IMG/VR virus record: IMGVR_UViG_3300032524_000046
Span: 1 to 32,707 of that record
Length of the DNA: 32,707 nucleotides
Source of the DNA: a virus
Strand: one strand, 5' to 3'
Shown here: positions 1-7,556 of the stretch, piece by piece
How positions within the stretch are numbered: position 1 is the stretch's first letter
Layout of the letters: every line of letters begins with the position of its first letter
The notes under the pieces: generated by a model
The model's database searches: none
What the model saw: only the letters and a program-made list of their open reading frames with translations
Told to the model about the DNA's origin: nothing
Position numbers and translations under genes: made by a program

Positions 1-62
1 ATTGAGAAAGAGCGCAGATATTGATTAGTGACTGGCAGCGACACACCGCCTTTGCCCAAACC
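1..62 (+). promoter_or_regulatory. Promoter-leader repeat copy A, downstream part (-10 box and leader)
   Basis: This is the downstream half of a segment found three times in the genome; its upstream half is at the very end of the window. The -10 box GATATT lies at 17-22, and a GTG codon follows 5 bases later at 28. The match to copy B (complement of 12916-12977) is near-perfect to base 62. The -35 box seen in copies B and C (TTGAAC / TTGACC) would fall exactly at the window join and is absent from this sequence. It would drive the rightward tail operon. The repeat is seen directly; promoter function is inferred from box spacing and gene orientation. Confidence 0.75.
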
Positions 63-66
63 TTAA
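28..66 (+). CDS. Leader mini-ORF in repeat A (12 codons)
   Basis: A GTG start at 28 opens a 12-codon frame reading MTGSDTPPLPKP and stopping at TAA 64-66, 7 bases before the next gene. Copy B encodes the same peptide with one substitution (MTGSGTPPLPKP) and continues in frame into its gene. Copy C keeps MTGS and ends in an ATGA overlap with its gene. The GTG sits where a transcript from the GATATT box would begin, so leaderless translation is plausible. Conservation could also reflect DNA or RNA function instead of the peptide, so this is tentative. Confidence 0.35.
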   Translation: MTGSDTPPLPKP

Positions 67-73
67 AAGTACC

Positions 74-304
74 GTGAAAATACACGCAATAGAAGTACCA
101 ACCTTGGCCACCGCACGCTTGTCACTAGACAAAGCGCTTGGCCTTGCCAACACCATCACGGAAGGTGAAGTGTTGGAAGCCATTGATTCAATCGTTGAAT
201 CAATCACCGGCAACCCACAAGTGATGCGGCAAGCCGCCGTGGAAGATTCCGACCATGACGATGGCTCGGTGGCACCACGCACGCAAGGTGCTTGGCTTGG
301 CTGA
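74..304 (+). CDS. Small hypothetical protein, first gene of tail operon
   Basis: This encodes 76 residues of unrecognised function, starting at GTG 74 just after the leader mini-ORF; no Shine-Dalgarno sequence is visible. The protein is acidic and largely helical in appearance (residues about 14-50), followed by an acidic patch (DSDHDD) and a basic, probably unstructured tail. It lies between the tail tube gene (across the window join) and the tail assembly chaperone, where phages often carry small tail accessory genes. No catalytic motif or membrane segment is seen. The start is uncertain because there is no ATG near the 5' end. Confidence 0.55.
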   Translation: MKIHAIEVPTLATARLSLDKALGLANTITEGEVLEAIDSIVESITGNPQVMRQAAVEDSDHDDGSVAPRTQGAWLG

Positions 305-332
305 TTGACGCCGACCACATCAAACCGCTACC

Positions 333-782
333 ATGGCGGCTTGCACCTTCAAACCAACCAAGGGCCAACAAAAACACATGGTAAAACTTTCACTTGTAAA
401 GACTGATGCCGACCTAGAAACCAACGGAATTTGGGTTGAGTGGGAATTGGGCATCAGGCTACGCATTGCGCGTGCCGGCAACCGTGCCTTTGACACCAAA
501 TTTCAAGCGCTGCAAGAACCATATTTGAACGGCGTGCGCGCCAACACGCTGCCAGCGGCCGTGGCGGAAGAGCTTTTGAAAGAAGCCGTGGCAGAAACCA
601 TCCTTTTGGAATGGGGGAACCTTGAAGGTGATGACGGTGAACCGCTGCCATATTCCGCGCAACAAGCGTTGGAATTCTTCAATGATGAAGCGTTGCGTGA
701 CCTTTACAAATTCGTGTTGGTTACCAGCCAAACGCATAGCCATTACCGCGTTAAGCTGGATGACGACGCCGCAAAAAACTAA
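333..782 (+). CDS. Tail assembly chaperone (lambda G-like)
   Basis: This 149-residue protein precedes the tape measure gene. In siphoviruses this position holds the chaperone that coats the tape measure during tail assembly. Residues 16-60 fit the pattern of phage chaperone proteins (KLSLVKTD, then GIWVEW, then RIARAGN). The 3' end carries the heptamer A-AAA-AAC at 773-779 just before the TAA stop at 780, and the next frame is -1 to this one, so a longer G-T type product is expected from frameshifting. The start was chosen at ATG 333 because its context (ACC-ATG-GC) recurs at many starts here. ATG 378 is a real alternative that would remove 15 residues. Confidence 0.75.
   Translation: MAACTFKPTKGQQKHMVKLSLVKTDADLETNGIWVEWELGIRLRIARAGNRAFDTKFQALQEPYLNGVRANTLPAAVAEELLKEAVAETILLEWGNLEGDDGEPLPYSAQQALEFFNDEALRDLYKFVLVTSQTHSHYRVKLDDDAAKN
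773..779 (+). other. Programmed -1 frameshift slippery heptamer A-AAA-AAC
   Basis: The heptamer is phased X-XXY-YYZ with respect to the upstream chaperone frame (GCA AAA AAC TAA). A -1 slip leads through CTA ATT TCC TGC with no stop and enters the following frame, which runs to 1129. This is the classic arrangement for siphovirus tail chaperones (lambda G/GT, sequence family A/G-rich heptamers). No strong downstream hairpin was worked out. Confidence 0.8.
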
Positions 783-790
783 TTTCCTGC

Positions 791-1129
791 TTGGATTGGC
801 GCCTTGAATATGGCGAACACCAAGCAGGATTAGAAGCGGCCAGCAAACGTGCCGGCAAACAACTAGGCAAGCCAATGCCGGTGCTGTTTCCTGATTTGCA
901 TAGATACTGGCAAGCATTCTTTCGGCTTTCGGCTTCCAGGCGTAGCGGCTATGACGGTGCGGAACCGTTGCAACCGGCCGATGTTTTGGCCTTTTTGGAT
1001 ATCCATGGGATTGTGTGCGTTGAAGAGCGCGGCCGATACGATGATTTCATCACCGTTTTGGATACCACTTTTCTAAACTGGCGCCGGCGCAAGCGCGCTG
1101 AAGTAAAGGCGGCAAACGGTGACACCTAA
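791..1129 (+). CDS. Tail assembly chaperone C-terminal part (T-like), reached by -1 frameshift
   Basis: This is an open frame of 112 residues counted from TTG 791, but it is open back to the slippery site at 773-779 and has no ATG or ribosome site of its own. It is probably translated only as the C-terminal part of a G-T fusion of roughly 265 residues. The T part of such fusions recruits tail tube subunits to the tape measure protein. Visible features are an N-terminal stretch with WRLEYG, a central segment with PDLHRYWQAFFRLSASRR, and a C-terminal basic helix (NWRRRKRAEVK). The stop is 3 bases before the tape measure start. Confidence 0.7.
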   Translation: MDWRLEYGEHQAGLEAASKRAGKQLGKPMPVLFPDLHRYWQAFFRLSASRRSGYDGAEPLQPADVLAFLDIHGIVCVEERGRYDDFITVLDTTFLNWRRRKRAEVKAANGDT

Positions 1130-1132
1130 ACC

Positions 1133-4100
1133 ATGGCCACCGTTTCAGCTTTACGCCTAGTTATTGACGCACGCGGCGCCGCCGCCGGCGCGGCAGCATT
1201 CAGCCGTGCAACGGGGCAGGTGACCACATCGGCCACCGCCGCCGCAACCGCCACCAAAGGGTTGATGGCATCCATGAAGCCGCTGGCGGCTTTCGTTGGA
1301 ATTGCGGCCACGGTAAAGACAATTGCGCAGTTTGAAGAGAAAATGGCGCTGGCCGGCAAGGTTTCCGGCGCCACAGGCCAAACGCTAGTGCAACTCACGG
1401 CCAAAGCGCGTGAATTAGGTGCCACCACTAGATTCACCGGCGCACAGGCGGCAGAAGGCTTGCTGGAGCTTGCACGGGCTGGATTCACCGCACGTGAATC
1501 AATGCTTGCCATTGCTGACAGTCTAGATTTGGCCACCGCCGGCGGCTTGCAGCTTGGTGAAGCCACCGGCTTCATGTCCAACGCCATCAGACAATTTGGG
1601 TTGGATGCCAATGAAGCCGCACGTGTGGCTGACACGTTTGTGGTGATTTCAAACAATGCCAACACCGACGTGCGCCAGCTTGCTGAAGCGCTGAAGTATT
1701 CCGGCACGGTTGCGGCCGCGCTTGGCCAAGACATTGAAACGACGGCGGCCGCCATTGGTGTGCTTGGTGATAGGGGCGTGCAAGGCAGCATGGCCGGCAC
1801 ACAATTGCGCGGCACGTTGCTGGCGCTGGCATCACCGACCGATGCCGCTGCCGCCGGCTTGGCCAAGTTGGGATTGACGCTAGACAGTGTGAACCCTGCC
1901 ACGCACAATTTGTTGCAAATCGCGCAAACGCTTGGCCGCGGCATTGATTCACTGGCCAACCCTTTGGAAGCGGCCGGCATTTTCTCTGAAATCTTTGGCC
2001 GCCGCAACGCTGCCGCCGCCATTGCCATGGCTGATGCCAATGAGAAAATGGCCGATAGCATTGAGCTGGCGAAAGCTTCAGGCGCCGCGCACAGTGACTT
2101 GGCCGCCACCATGCAAAACACCATCATTGGCAAAGCGTTGGCGCTGAAATCCGCGGTGGAAGAAGTCATGTTATCCATGGGGGATAGAGGTCTTGGCGGT
2201 GCCATTAAGGGCATGCTTGACTTGCTCACGGACGCCACGCGCATGCTTGGTGGTGTTGAAGGCGCATTCAATGATTCCACCACCGGCGCCAAGCTTCTGA
2301 CTTTCGCCATCGTTGCGCTGACTGCCAAGATGGTAATTATGCGCACGGTATTTATTGGAAGTTGGCTTGTTGGCTTTGGCGCTGGCTTTGGCGCACTCAT
2401 TGTAAAAATCACATTAACGGCCGCACTCACTGGCACCTTCACCGGCACCATTTGGGCATTGACGGCCGCCATGCTTGCCAATCCGGCAACTTGGTTGGCA
2501 CTAGCCATTGGCGCGGTTGCCGGCGCGCTCTTTTTGTCAACCGGCCGCGCCAATGACAACGCATCAGCCATGGCCGATTTGGCTGATGAAGAGCGCAAGG
2601 TGCGGGAAGAAGCACAAGCCACCGCGTTTGCGGTTGGCGCGTTGTCTGCCGCGCTGGAAATGAAAGACCGCGGCCGCACGGTTGAAGCGTTGATAGTACG
2701 CATTAGCCAACTGAAAGAGTTGCAAGAGGCAATGCGCACAGATGCACGCACAAGCGGCATTGTTTCCGGTGAAGTGCTACAAAAAGGATTGGCGCGCACC
2801 GTGGCAAAGAAAGCCGGCAAGCATGAAATGGCATTTGATTTACCGGCGGCGCGTGGCCGTGGAGCGCTTGGTGCGGCCGACCTTTACGATAAAGCTGCCG
2901 CGCAAGCAAAGGTGACGGCCGAGTTGGAAAAATACACCACCGAGCTGAAAGCGCTTGATGTGGTTTCAGCGGCCATTGCGGCCGGCACTGACACGGCCGC
3001 CGCTTCATTGGAGGATTGGCAACGCAAGATGGCGGAAGGCACCAAGGCTATGCAATCACTTGGTGCGACCGCCGCCGAAACGGCTTTATGGCATGAAACA
3101 CTAACGGTTGCGCAGGAAATGCAGGGTGAATCCACGCGCAAGCTTTCCATCACCGAGATTGGATATATTTTCAAAGAAATCAGTGCGCGCAAAATAGCCA
3201 CCGATGCGGTGGCCGCGCAAGCCGCCGCCGAGCAAGAGGCCGGCGCTTTGGCAATGCGCATTGCGCGTGAAACAGAATTGGCGGCCAACCGTGCCGCCAC
3301 GGCCACCGCCAACCGTTTGCTTGCCAATGAACAATGGTTAGCAAGTTTAAGCGCCACGTATGAAATGACGCGGTTGAAAGCGCTTGGCCTTAATGACTTG
3401 GCCACGCAACTAGAAATCACCGCCGAGCTGACACGCCGCGGCATTGATTTGGAATCTGAAATGGCGGTTGCCGTGCGCACATTGCTTACCGAGCAAGCGG
3501 CACAAAATGCGGTCACCGCTGATGGCACGGTGAAACTTTCGGAAGCCGAGCAAGCCATTCAGCGCTTTGAATTACGCGCACGCGCACAAGGCATTGCCTT
3601 GGAAGAGCTGAAGGGAATTCAGCACCTTCATGCTGATGCGTATGAAATCGCAGCCGCCAAAGCGCAAATCTACGCGGAAGCTGAAAGCTTGGTGATTGGC
3701 AAATCTCGGGAAGAGGCCGCCGCAATACGCAACGCTGCCGCCGCGCTGGCCGGATATGTGGAAGTTAATGCCAACCTTTCAGCGCAGCGCGAATTAACAC
3801 AAGGTGTTCAAGATGCGTGGGGCAATATGTTCATCGGCATCATTGACGGCAGCAAGACCGCGGCGGAAGCGTTTGAAGATTTTGGCAAGCGCACCATGTC
3901 CATGATTATGGATATGGTGGTGAAAAAGGCTTTAATGAATGCCATGTTTGGTGATGGCTCTGAAGGCGCTTCAGGCTTTCTTTCATTTTTGGCGCCGGCG
4001 GCGCCCACCGGTGCTGCCCGTGGCGCGTGGACTGATGGCGCCGCCGGCTCATTCAAGAGCTTTGCGCGTGGTGGAGTGGTCAACAGCCGCACGCGCTTCA

Positions 4101-4333
4101 ACCGCGGCCACGGCAACAGCTTTGAAGCCGGTGAAGCCGGCCGGCCGGAAGCCGTCTTGCAGTTGCACCGCGATGGCCAAGGTGTGCTTGGCGTTAAAAC
4201 CACCGGTGGCGCTGGCGGTGGCAAAAATGTTACTGTAAACATGACGGTGAACACACAAGACGCCGACAGCTTCCGCAGGTCAAAAATCCAAATTCAAAAC
4301 GACTTGCGCACCATGACCACGCAAATTGACTAG
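1133..4333 (+). CDS. Tail tape measure protein
   Basis: This 1066-residue protein sets tail length and travels down the tail tube at DNA ejection. Residues about 80-250 show the TP901-type core of phage tail tape measure proteins (ARELGATTRFTGAQAAEGL, then LAEALKYSGTVAA, then GDRGVQGSMAGTQLRG). Hydrophobic segments lie at about 385-470, and long alanine-rich coiled-coil stretches at about 490-890. The C-terminus, with FARGGVVNSRT and GEAGRPEAVLQLHRDGQG, is the usual end of this family. Using about 0.15 nm per residue, as for lambda gpH, the tail should be near 160 nm. ATG 1133 follows the chaperone stop by 3 bases (TAAACCATGG) without a Shine-Dalgarno sequence. Confidence 0.95.
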   Translation: MATVSALRLVIDARGAAAGAAAFSRATGQVTTSATAAATATKGLMASMKPLAAFVGIAATVKTIAQFEEKMALAGKVSGATGQTLVQLTAKARELGATTRFTGAQAAEGLLELARAGFTARESMLAIADSLDLATAGGLQLGEATGFMSNAIRQFGLDANEAARVADTFVVISNNANTDVRQLAEALKYSGTVAAALGQDIETTAAAIGVLGDRGVQGSMAGTQLRGTLLALASPTDAAAAGLAKLGLTLDSVNPATHNLLQIAQTLGRGIDSLANPLEAAGIFSEIFGRRNAAAAIAMADANEKMADSIELAKASGAAHSDLAATMQNTIIGKALALKSAVEEVMLSMGDRGLGGAIKGMLDLLTDATRMLGGVEGAFNDSTTGAKLLTFAIVALTAKMVIMRTVFIGSWLVGFGAGFGALIVKITLTAALTGTFTGTIWALTAAMLANPATWLALAIGAVAGALFLSTGRANDNASAMADLADEERKVREEAQATAFAVGALSAALEMKDRGRTVEALIVRISQLKELQEAMRTDARTSGIVSGEVLQKGLARTVAKKAGKHEMAFDLPAARGRGALGAADLYDKAAAQAKVTAELEKYTTELKALDVVSAAIAAGTDTAAASLEDWQRKMAEGTKAMQSLGATAAETALWHETLTVAQEMQGESTRKLSITEIGYIFKEISARKIATDAVAAQAAAEQEAGALAMRIARETELAANRAATATANRLLANEQWLASLSATYEMTRLKALGLNDLATQLEITAELTRRGIDLESEMAVAVRTLLTEQAAQNAVTADGTVKLSEAEQAIQRFELRARAQGIALEELKGIQHLHADAYEIAAAKAQIYAEAESLVIGKSREEAAAIRNAAAALAGYVEVNANLSAQRELTQGVQDAWGNMFIGIIDGSKTAAEAFEDFGKRTMSMIMDMVVKKALMNAMFGDGSEGASGFLSFLAPAAPTGAARGAWTDGAAGSFKSFARGGVVNSRTRFNRGHGNSFEAGEAGRPEAVLQLHRDGQGVLGVKTTGGAGGGKNVTVNMTVNTQDADSFRRSKIQIQNDLRTMTTQID

Positions 4334-4338
4334 ACCCG

Positions 4339-5319
4339 ATGGTTCAACACATTAGCCCTATGGCCTTCCACAACGAAAGATTTCCTGAAAACATTTCCTA
4401 TGGCAGCCGTGGCGGCGCAGCTTATAGCACTAATATCATGTCGCTGGATAGCGGCCATGAGGTAAGAAGTGCAAGGTGGTCTTCACCGCGCCACCGGTAT
4501 GACGCCAGCTTTGGCATTGAAGATTTAGATGACATTTATGCCATCATCAAATTCTTTCATGCTCGGCTTGGAACCGCTAACGGCTTCCGATGGAAAGACC
4601 ATCTTGATTACAGCACCGCCGCCAATGGCCGTGATGCTGCCGCGTGGAATGACCAACCGCTTGGCTTGTTTCAGTTGGCGCCAGATTCAATACAAATGCG
4701 GAAGGCTTACACCAACGGTTCAAACACCACCTATCGTGGATTGACCAAAATTGTTGCCGGCACCACCAAAGTTGGATGGGGCGGAAGCGCAAAAACAAGT
4801 GGATGGTCAATAGATGAACAAACCGGAATAATCACCATCACGGATGCCAGCGCCAACGCGCAAGGAATCTATGCGGGATGTGAATTTGATGTGCCGGTGC
4901 GCTTTGGTGAAGAGCTTGACGATGGCTTGATGTTGTCACACGATGCCTTCAACCTTGCAAGCATTCCATCCATTCCAATCATTGAAATCAAAGAGCCGGT
5001 GGTCATGCCTGATGATTATTTTTATGGCGGCGCCAAAGAATACGTTTCCGGCGATGATGTAAGCCATTCAATTGCTGATGGCCGCGTGATTTGGACTGCC
5101 ATGAGTAGCGGCACCGTTACGGTGCAACTGCCGCAACCCACCAATTATTATGCTACTGGCGGCGCTTACTTTTACGCGCTCCACAAAGGCTACGGTGGCA
5201 CGCTTGTAATTAAAAACCATGCCGGCACCACCCTTGCTAGTATGGCTCCCACGCTTGGCGCCTTGTTTGTCATCGTGATTTCTTCCGGTGGCATCAGGTC
5301 TTTTGAGGTTATCGCGTGA
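4339..5319 (+). CDS. Distal tail protein, DUF2460 family with extra C-terminal beta domain
   Basis: Residues 1 to about 205 fit the DUF2460 family (found next to DUF2163 and NlpC/P60 genes in proteobacterial phages and gene transfer agents): FHNERFPENISYGSRGG, RYDASFGIEDLDDIYAIIKFFHARLG, NGFRWKDHLDY. These proteins sit at the tail tip/distal tail ring. The family is normally about 200 residues. Here about 120 more residues follow, glycine- and threonine-rich with alternating hydrophobics (VTVQLPQPTNYYATGGAYFY), a likely trimer-type beta domain that resembles the whole next protein. The next gene starts by GTGA overlap at this stop. An internal ATG at 4360 could also start the protein. Confidence 0.85.
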   Translation: MVQHISPMAFHNERFPENISYGSRGGAAYSTNIMSLDSGHEVRSARWSSPRHRYDASFGIEDLDDIYAIIKFFHARLGTANGFRWKDHLDYSTAANGRDAAAWNDQPLGLFQLAPDSIQMRKAYTNGSNTTYRGLTKIVAGTTKVGWGGSAKTSGWSIDEQTGIITITDASANAQGIYAGCEFDVPVRFGEELDDGLMLSHDAFNLASIPSIPIIEIKEPVVMPDDYFYGGAKEYVSGDDVSHSIADGRVIWTAMSSGTVTVQLPQPTNYYATGGAYFYALHKGYGGTLVIKNHAGTTLASMAPTLGALFVIVISSGGIRSFEVIA

Positions 5320-5708
5320 CCACTTCAATGGCTGAATGGTATGGTGGCAGCACCACGCCTTGGCCGCTTGACGGCACAATCTATACCATTGGCGCGCCGT
5401 TCCTGATGTCACAATATGCGTGGAATTACAAGCGCGTGTGGCAATTCCAGATAACAGCCAATCCGGCGCCGCACGTGCAATTGCCGGATGCGCGTGACAT
5501 TCCACTTGGCGCGGAAATCTATTTTTTGGTTGGCACCGTGGCAACGGTCACACCAATCATCATTCTTGACGCCGCCGGCACGCGCGTTGGAAACCTTCCA
5601 GGGTTGAACGGGCGCAAAGGGATTGTTTGCCTTTTGGATAACACCACGGCCGCTGGCGTTTGGGCAATTCTGGTTGGCAATCTCGGCAACTTCATTGTGA
5701 CAACATAA
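5316..5708 (+). CDS. Small beta-rich tail protein, paralogue of preceding C-terminal domain
   Basis: This encodes 130 residues. The start GTG 5316 overlaps the previous stop (GTGA); ATG 5328 is an alternative. From about residue 52 the pattern VQLPDARDIPLGAEIYFLV, then TPIIILDAAGT, then a closing tryptophan segment parallels the C-terminal domain of the DUF2460 protein (VQLPQPTNYYATGGAYFYA, LVIKNHAGTTLA). I infer a shared beta fold, possibly a tail-tip decoration or carbohydrate-binding domain. No specific family is recognised. It lies in the distal tail cassette, 2 bases before the DUF2163 gene. Confidence 0.7.
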   Translation: MTTSMAEWYGGSTTPWPLDGTIYTIGAPFLMSQYAWNYKRVWQFQITANPAPHVQLPDARDIPLGAEIYFLVGTVATVTPIIILDAAGTRVGNLPGLNGRKGIVCLLDNTTAAGVWAILVGNLGNFIVTT

Positions 5709-5710
5709 CC

Positions 5711-6652
5711 ATGGCACATGACACCAAGGAGTTTTTGCAAGCGCTTTTGGATGGCGGCACGCAATACATTTGCCGCATCTATCGTGTGGTGCGCCTTGAT
5801 GGCGTAACCTTGCGATTCACCGACCATGACAATCTTTTGCAATTCCGTGAAGGTTGGCTTGATGGCGGTGATGCGTTTGCCGCTGAAGAAACCTATTCAC
5901 CAATGCAAGGTTGGAATGGCAGCGCCGCACGCGCGGAATCTGCAATGAAGGTGGCCAATATGGAATTTGCCGGTGCCATCAGTGCCAGCGCAATCACGGA
6001 TGCCGATTTGCACGCCGGATTGTGGAATGGCGCCTTGATTGATGTGGCATGGATTGATTGGCGCTTTCCATGGGCTGGCGCTTTCCGGCATCATCACTAC
6101 CGCCTAACGGATTTTGACTATTCGGAAGAAAGCTGGACGGCACAAGCTTCCAACCTTATGACCGAGCTGCAAAGGCGCTTTGGCAAGAGATACAATAAAA
6201 CGTGCTGGAAAGCTTTTATGTCTGACAGTTGCGGCATTGCGGTTGCCGCCGGCGTCACACATTTCAAGTGCGTGGTGTTGTACAGCCCAAACACGGAAAA
6301 TAGGGAATTCCTTGCTGATGACGTTCCAGGCTTATATGCCGGCATGCGCAACCAATCCACGCACTATTTCCGCGCCGGCCATCTAAAATGGACTAGCGGA
6401 AATAACATTGGCCAGATTTACCCAATTGCGGCGCACCGTACAACTGATGAACGTGTCACGCTGCAATATCCATGCCGCGCAACAATCCAAATTGGTGATG
6501 CCTTTGACATTTGGGCAGGATGTGACCGGCGCTATGAAACGTGCGCCAGCGCCACGCTTGGCGGCGGTGTTGATAACCACTTGCGCTTTGGTGGATTCTC
6601 TGAAATTCCAGGCACATCACAAGTGGCCAAAGCCGGCTTGATGACAGTTTAA
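5711..6652 (+). CDS. Tail tip protein, DUF2163 / phage BR0599 family
   Basis: This 313-residue protein is counted from ATG 5711, which follows the previous stop directly (TAACCATGG). Family-like signatures are LRFTDHDNLLQF near residue 40, the segment ITDADLHAGLWNGALIDVAWIDW (about 97-120; key residues DL, G, W), a cysteine-containing middle with KTCWKAFMSDSCGIAV, and the C-terminal GCDRRYETC followed by NHLRFGGFSEIPG. The last block is the hallmark GCD-C-F-N-GFP-IPG region of DUF2163 proteins. In gene-transfer-agent-like tails this protein forms part of the hub/baseplate between the distal tail ring and the NlpC/P60 peptidase. Order and spacing here match that arrangement. Confidence 0.9.
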   Translation: MAHDTKEFLQALLDGGTQYICRIYRVVRLDGVTLRFTDHDNLLQFREGWLDGGDAFAAEETYSPMQGWNGSAARAESAMKVANMEFAGAISASAITDADLHAGLWNGALIDVAWIDWRFPWAGAFRHHHYRLTDFDYSEESWTAQASNLMTELQRRFGKRYNKTCWKAFMSDSCGIAVAAGVTHFKCVVLYSPNTENREFLADDVPGLYAGMRNQSTHYFRAGHLKWTSGNNIGQIYPIAAHRTTDERVTLQYPCRATIQIGDAFDIWAGCDRRYETCASATLGGGVDNHLRFGGFSEIPGTSQVAKAGLMTV

Positions 6653-6654
6653 CC

Positions 6655-7116
6655 ATGGCCGCAACCTACATCGAAAGAAGCCACCGTGTTGTTTCCGCAC
6701 GTCACGCCATGGTTGATGCCATGTGGAACCTGATGCGCGTGCCGTTCAAGGCTGGCGGCCGTGATTTTTCCGGCGTGGATTGTGCCGGCGTCATCGAGCT
6801 GGCCGCCTATCACGCCGGCTTGGCGTTGCTGCCGCTTGACCCTGATTCATACAACCTTGCCAACCTTCAATCAGTTGATGTTTTGGCGTGCGCAAATCAA
6901 TGGGGCGTGCATACTGGCGACTATCCACGGCATGGTGATTTGGTGCTGACTTGGTTGCTGAATCCGGCGGAACCTTGCCACGGCGGAATCTATGACGCCG
7001 AAACCATCAGCTTGTTGCACGCACGGCCGCGTGGTGGCGTGGTGGCTTCCGATTTTGACAAGTGGAAAATGCGCCGCACGCACGTTTTCAGGCTCCACGG
7101 TTATGACTGCAAATAA
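6655..7116 (+). CDS. NlpC/P60-like tail peptidase 1
   Basis: This 153-residue protein follows DUF2163, the usual place for the peptidase that cuts peptidoglycan peptides during infection. The catalytic cysteine fits C43 in GVDCAGV. A GDLV segment lies at 94-97. Histidine candidates are H109 (in CHGGIYD) and H122 (in LLHA). Length is normal for this tail family. Start ATG 6655 follows the preceding stop by 2 bases (TTTAACCATGG). The 3' end overlaps the next gene by 14 bases. Confidence 0.85.
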   Translation: MAATYIERSHRVVSARHAMVDAMWNLMRVPFKAGGRDFSGVDCAGVIELAAYHAGLALLPLDPDSYNLANLQSVDVLACANQWGVHTGDYPRHGDLVLTWLLNPAEPCHGGIYDAETISLLHARPRGGVVASDFDKWKMRRTHVFRLHGYDCK

Positions 7117-7552
7117 AACCACGCAAGCATTCATTGATGCGGTGCAATCGCAAATAGGCACGCCGTTTGTGTTGCAAGGCCGTAGCGGCTTCAATGTGCT
7201 TGATTGCGTTGGCGCCATTTCGGTGCCGGCCGCCATGGTTGGCGTGGTGTTGGAACCCGTGGCGCCTTACACGCTGAATTGCGACTATTCGGAAAGGCTG
7301 ATTGAATACTTGGCGCGCAACATGGATGCGGTGCCGCTGGATGAAATCCGCGCCGGTGATGTGCTTGCCTTTTGGCTTTCAAAGCCGCGCAAGCCGCGGC
7401 ACCTTGGTACTGTAGTGCCAGGAACCGGCGCCGGCAGCGCCTTAGATTTTGTGCATACTTCGGAAGCGGCCGGCCGTGTGGTACAAAACACGCTGAATCC
7501 ACAGTGGCAAAGCCACATTCACACCGCTTGGCGTTTAAGGGGAATCAACTAG
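7103..7552 (+). CDS. NlpC/P60-like protein 2 (tandem paralogue)
   Basis: This 149-residue protein starts at ATG 7103 inside the end of the first peptidase gene. It repeats the architecture: GTPFVLQGRSGFNVLDCVGA with cysteine C35, then AGDVLAFW at about 91-98, RHLGTVV with H100, and FVHTS with H118. It therefore keeps a plausible Cys-His pair, but its spacing differs from peptidase 1 and identity is low outside the DC motif. It could be a second peptidase with another bond preference, or a structural cap derived from a duplicated enzyme. Most tails of this type carry one such gene. Confidence 0.7.
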   Translation: MTANKTTQAFIDAVQSQIGTPFVLQGRSGFNVLDCVGAISVPAAMVGVVLEPVAPYTLNCDYSERLIEYLARNMDAVPLDEIRAGDVLAFWLSKPRKPRHLGTVVPGTGAGSALDFVHTSEAAGRVVQNTLNPQWQSHIHTAWRLRGIN

Positions 7553-7556
7553 AAAC

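Noticed and set aside
1126-2820. Long minus-strand open frame of 564 codons opposite the tape measure gene
   Set aside because: It is Ala/Ser/Pro-rich antisense of a well-supported tape measure protein; the openness follows from codon usage (GCC, GGC, ACC) on the coding strand.
2884-3558. Minus-strand frame of 224 codons inside the tape measure region
   Set aside because: Serine/alanine/valine-rich shadow of a coiled-coil coding sequence with no start signals or domain.
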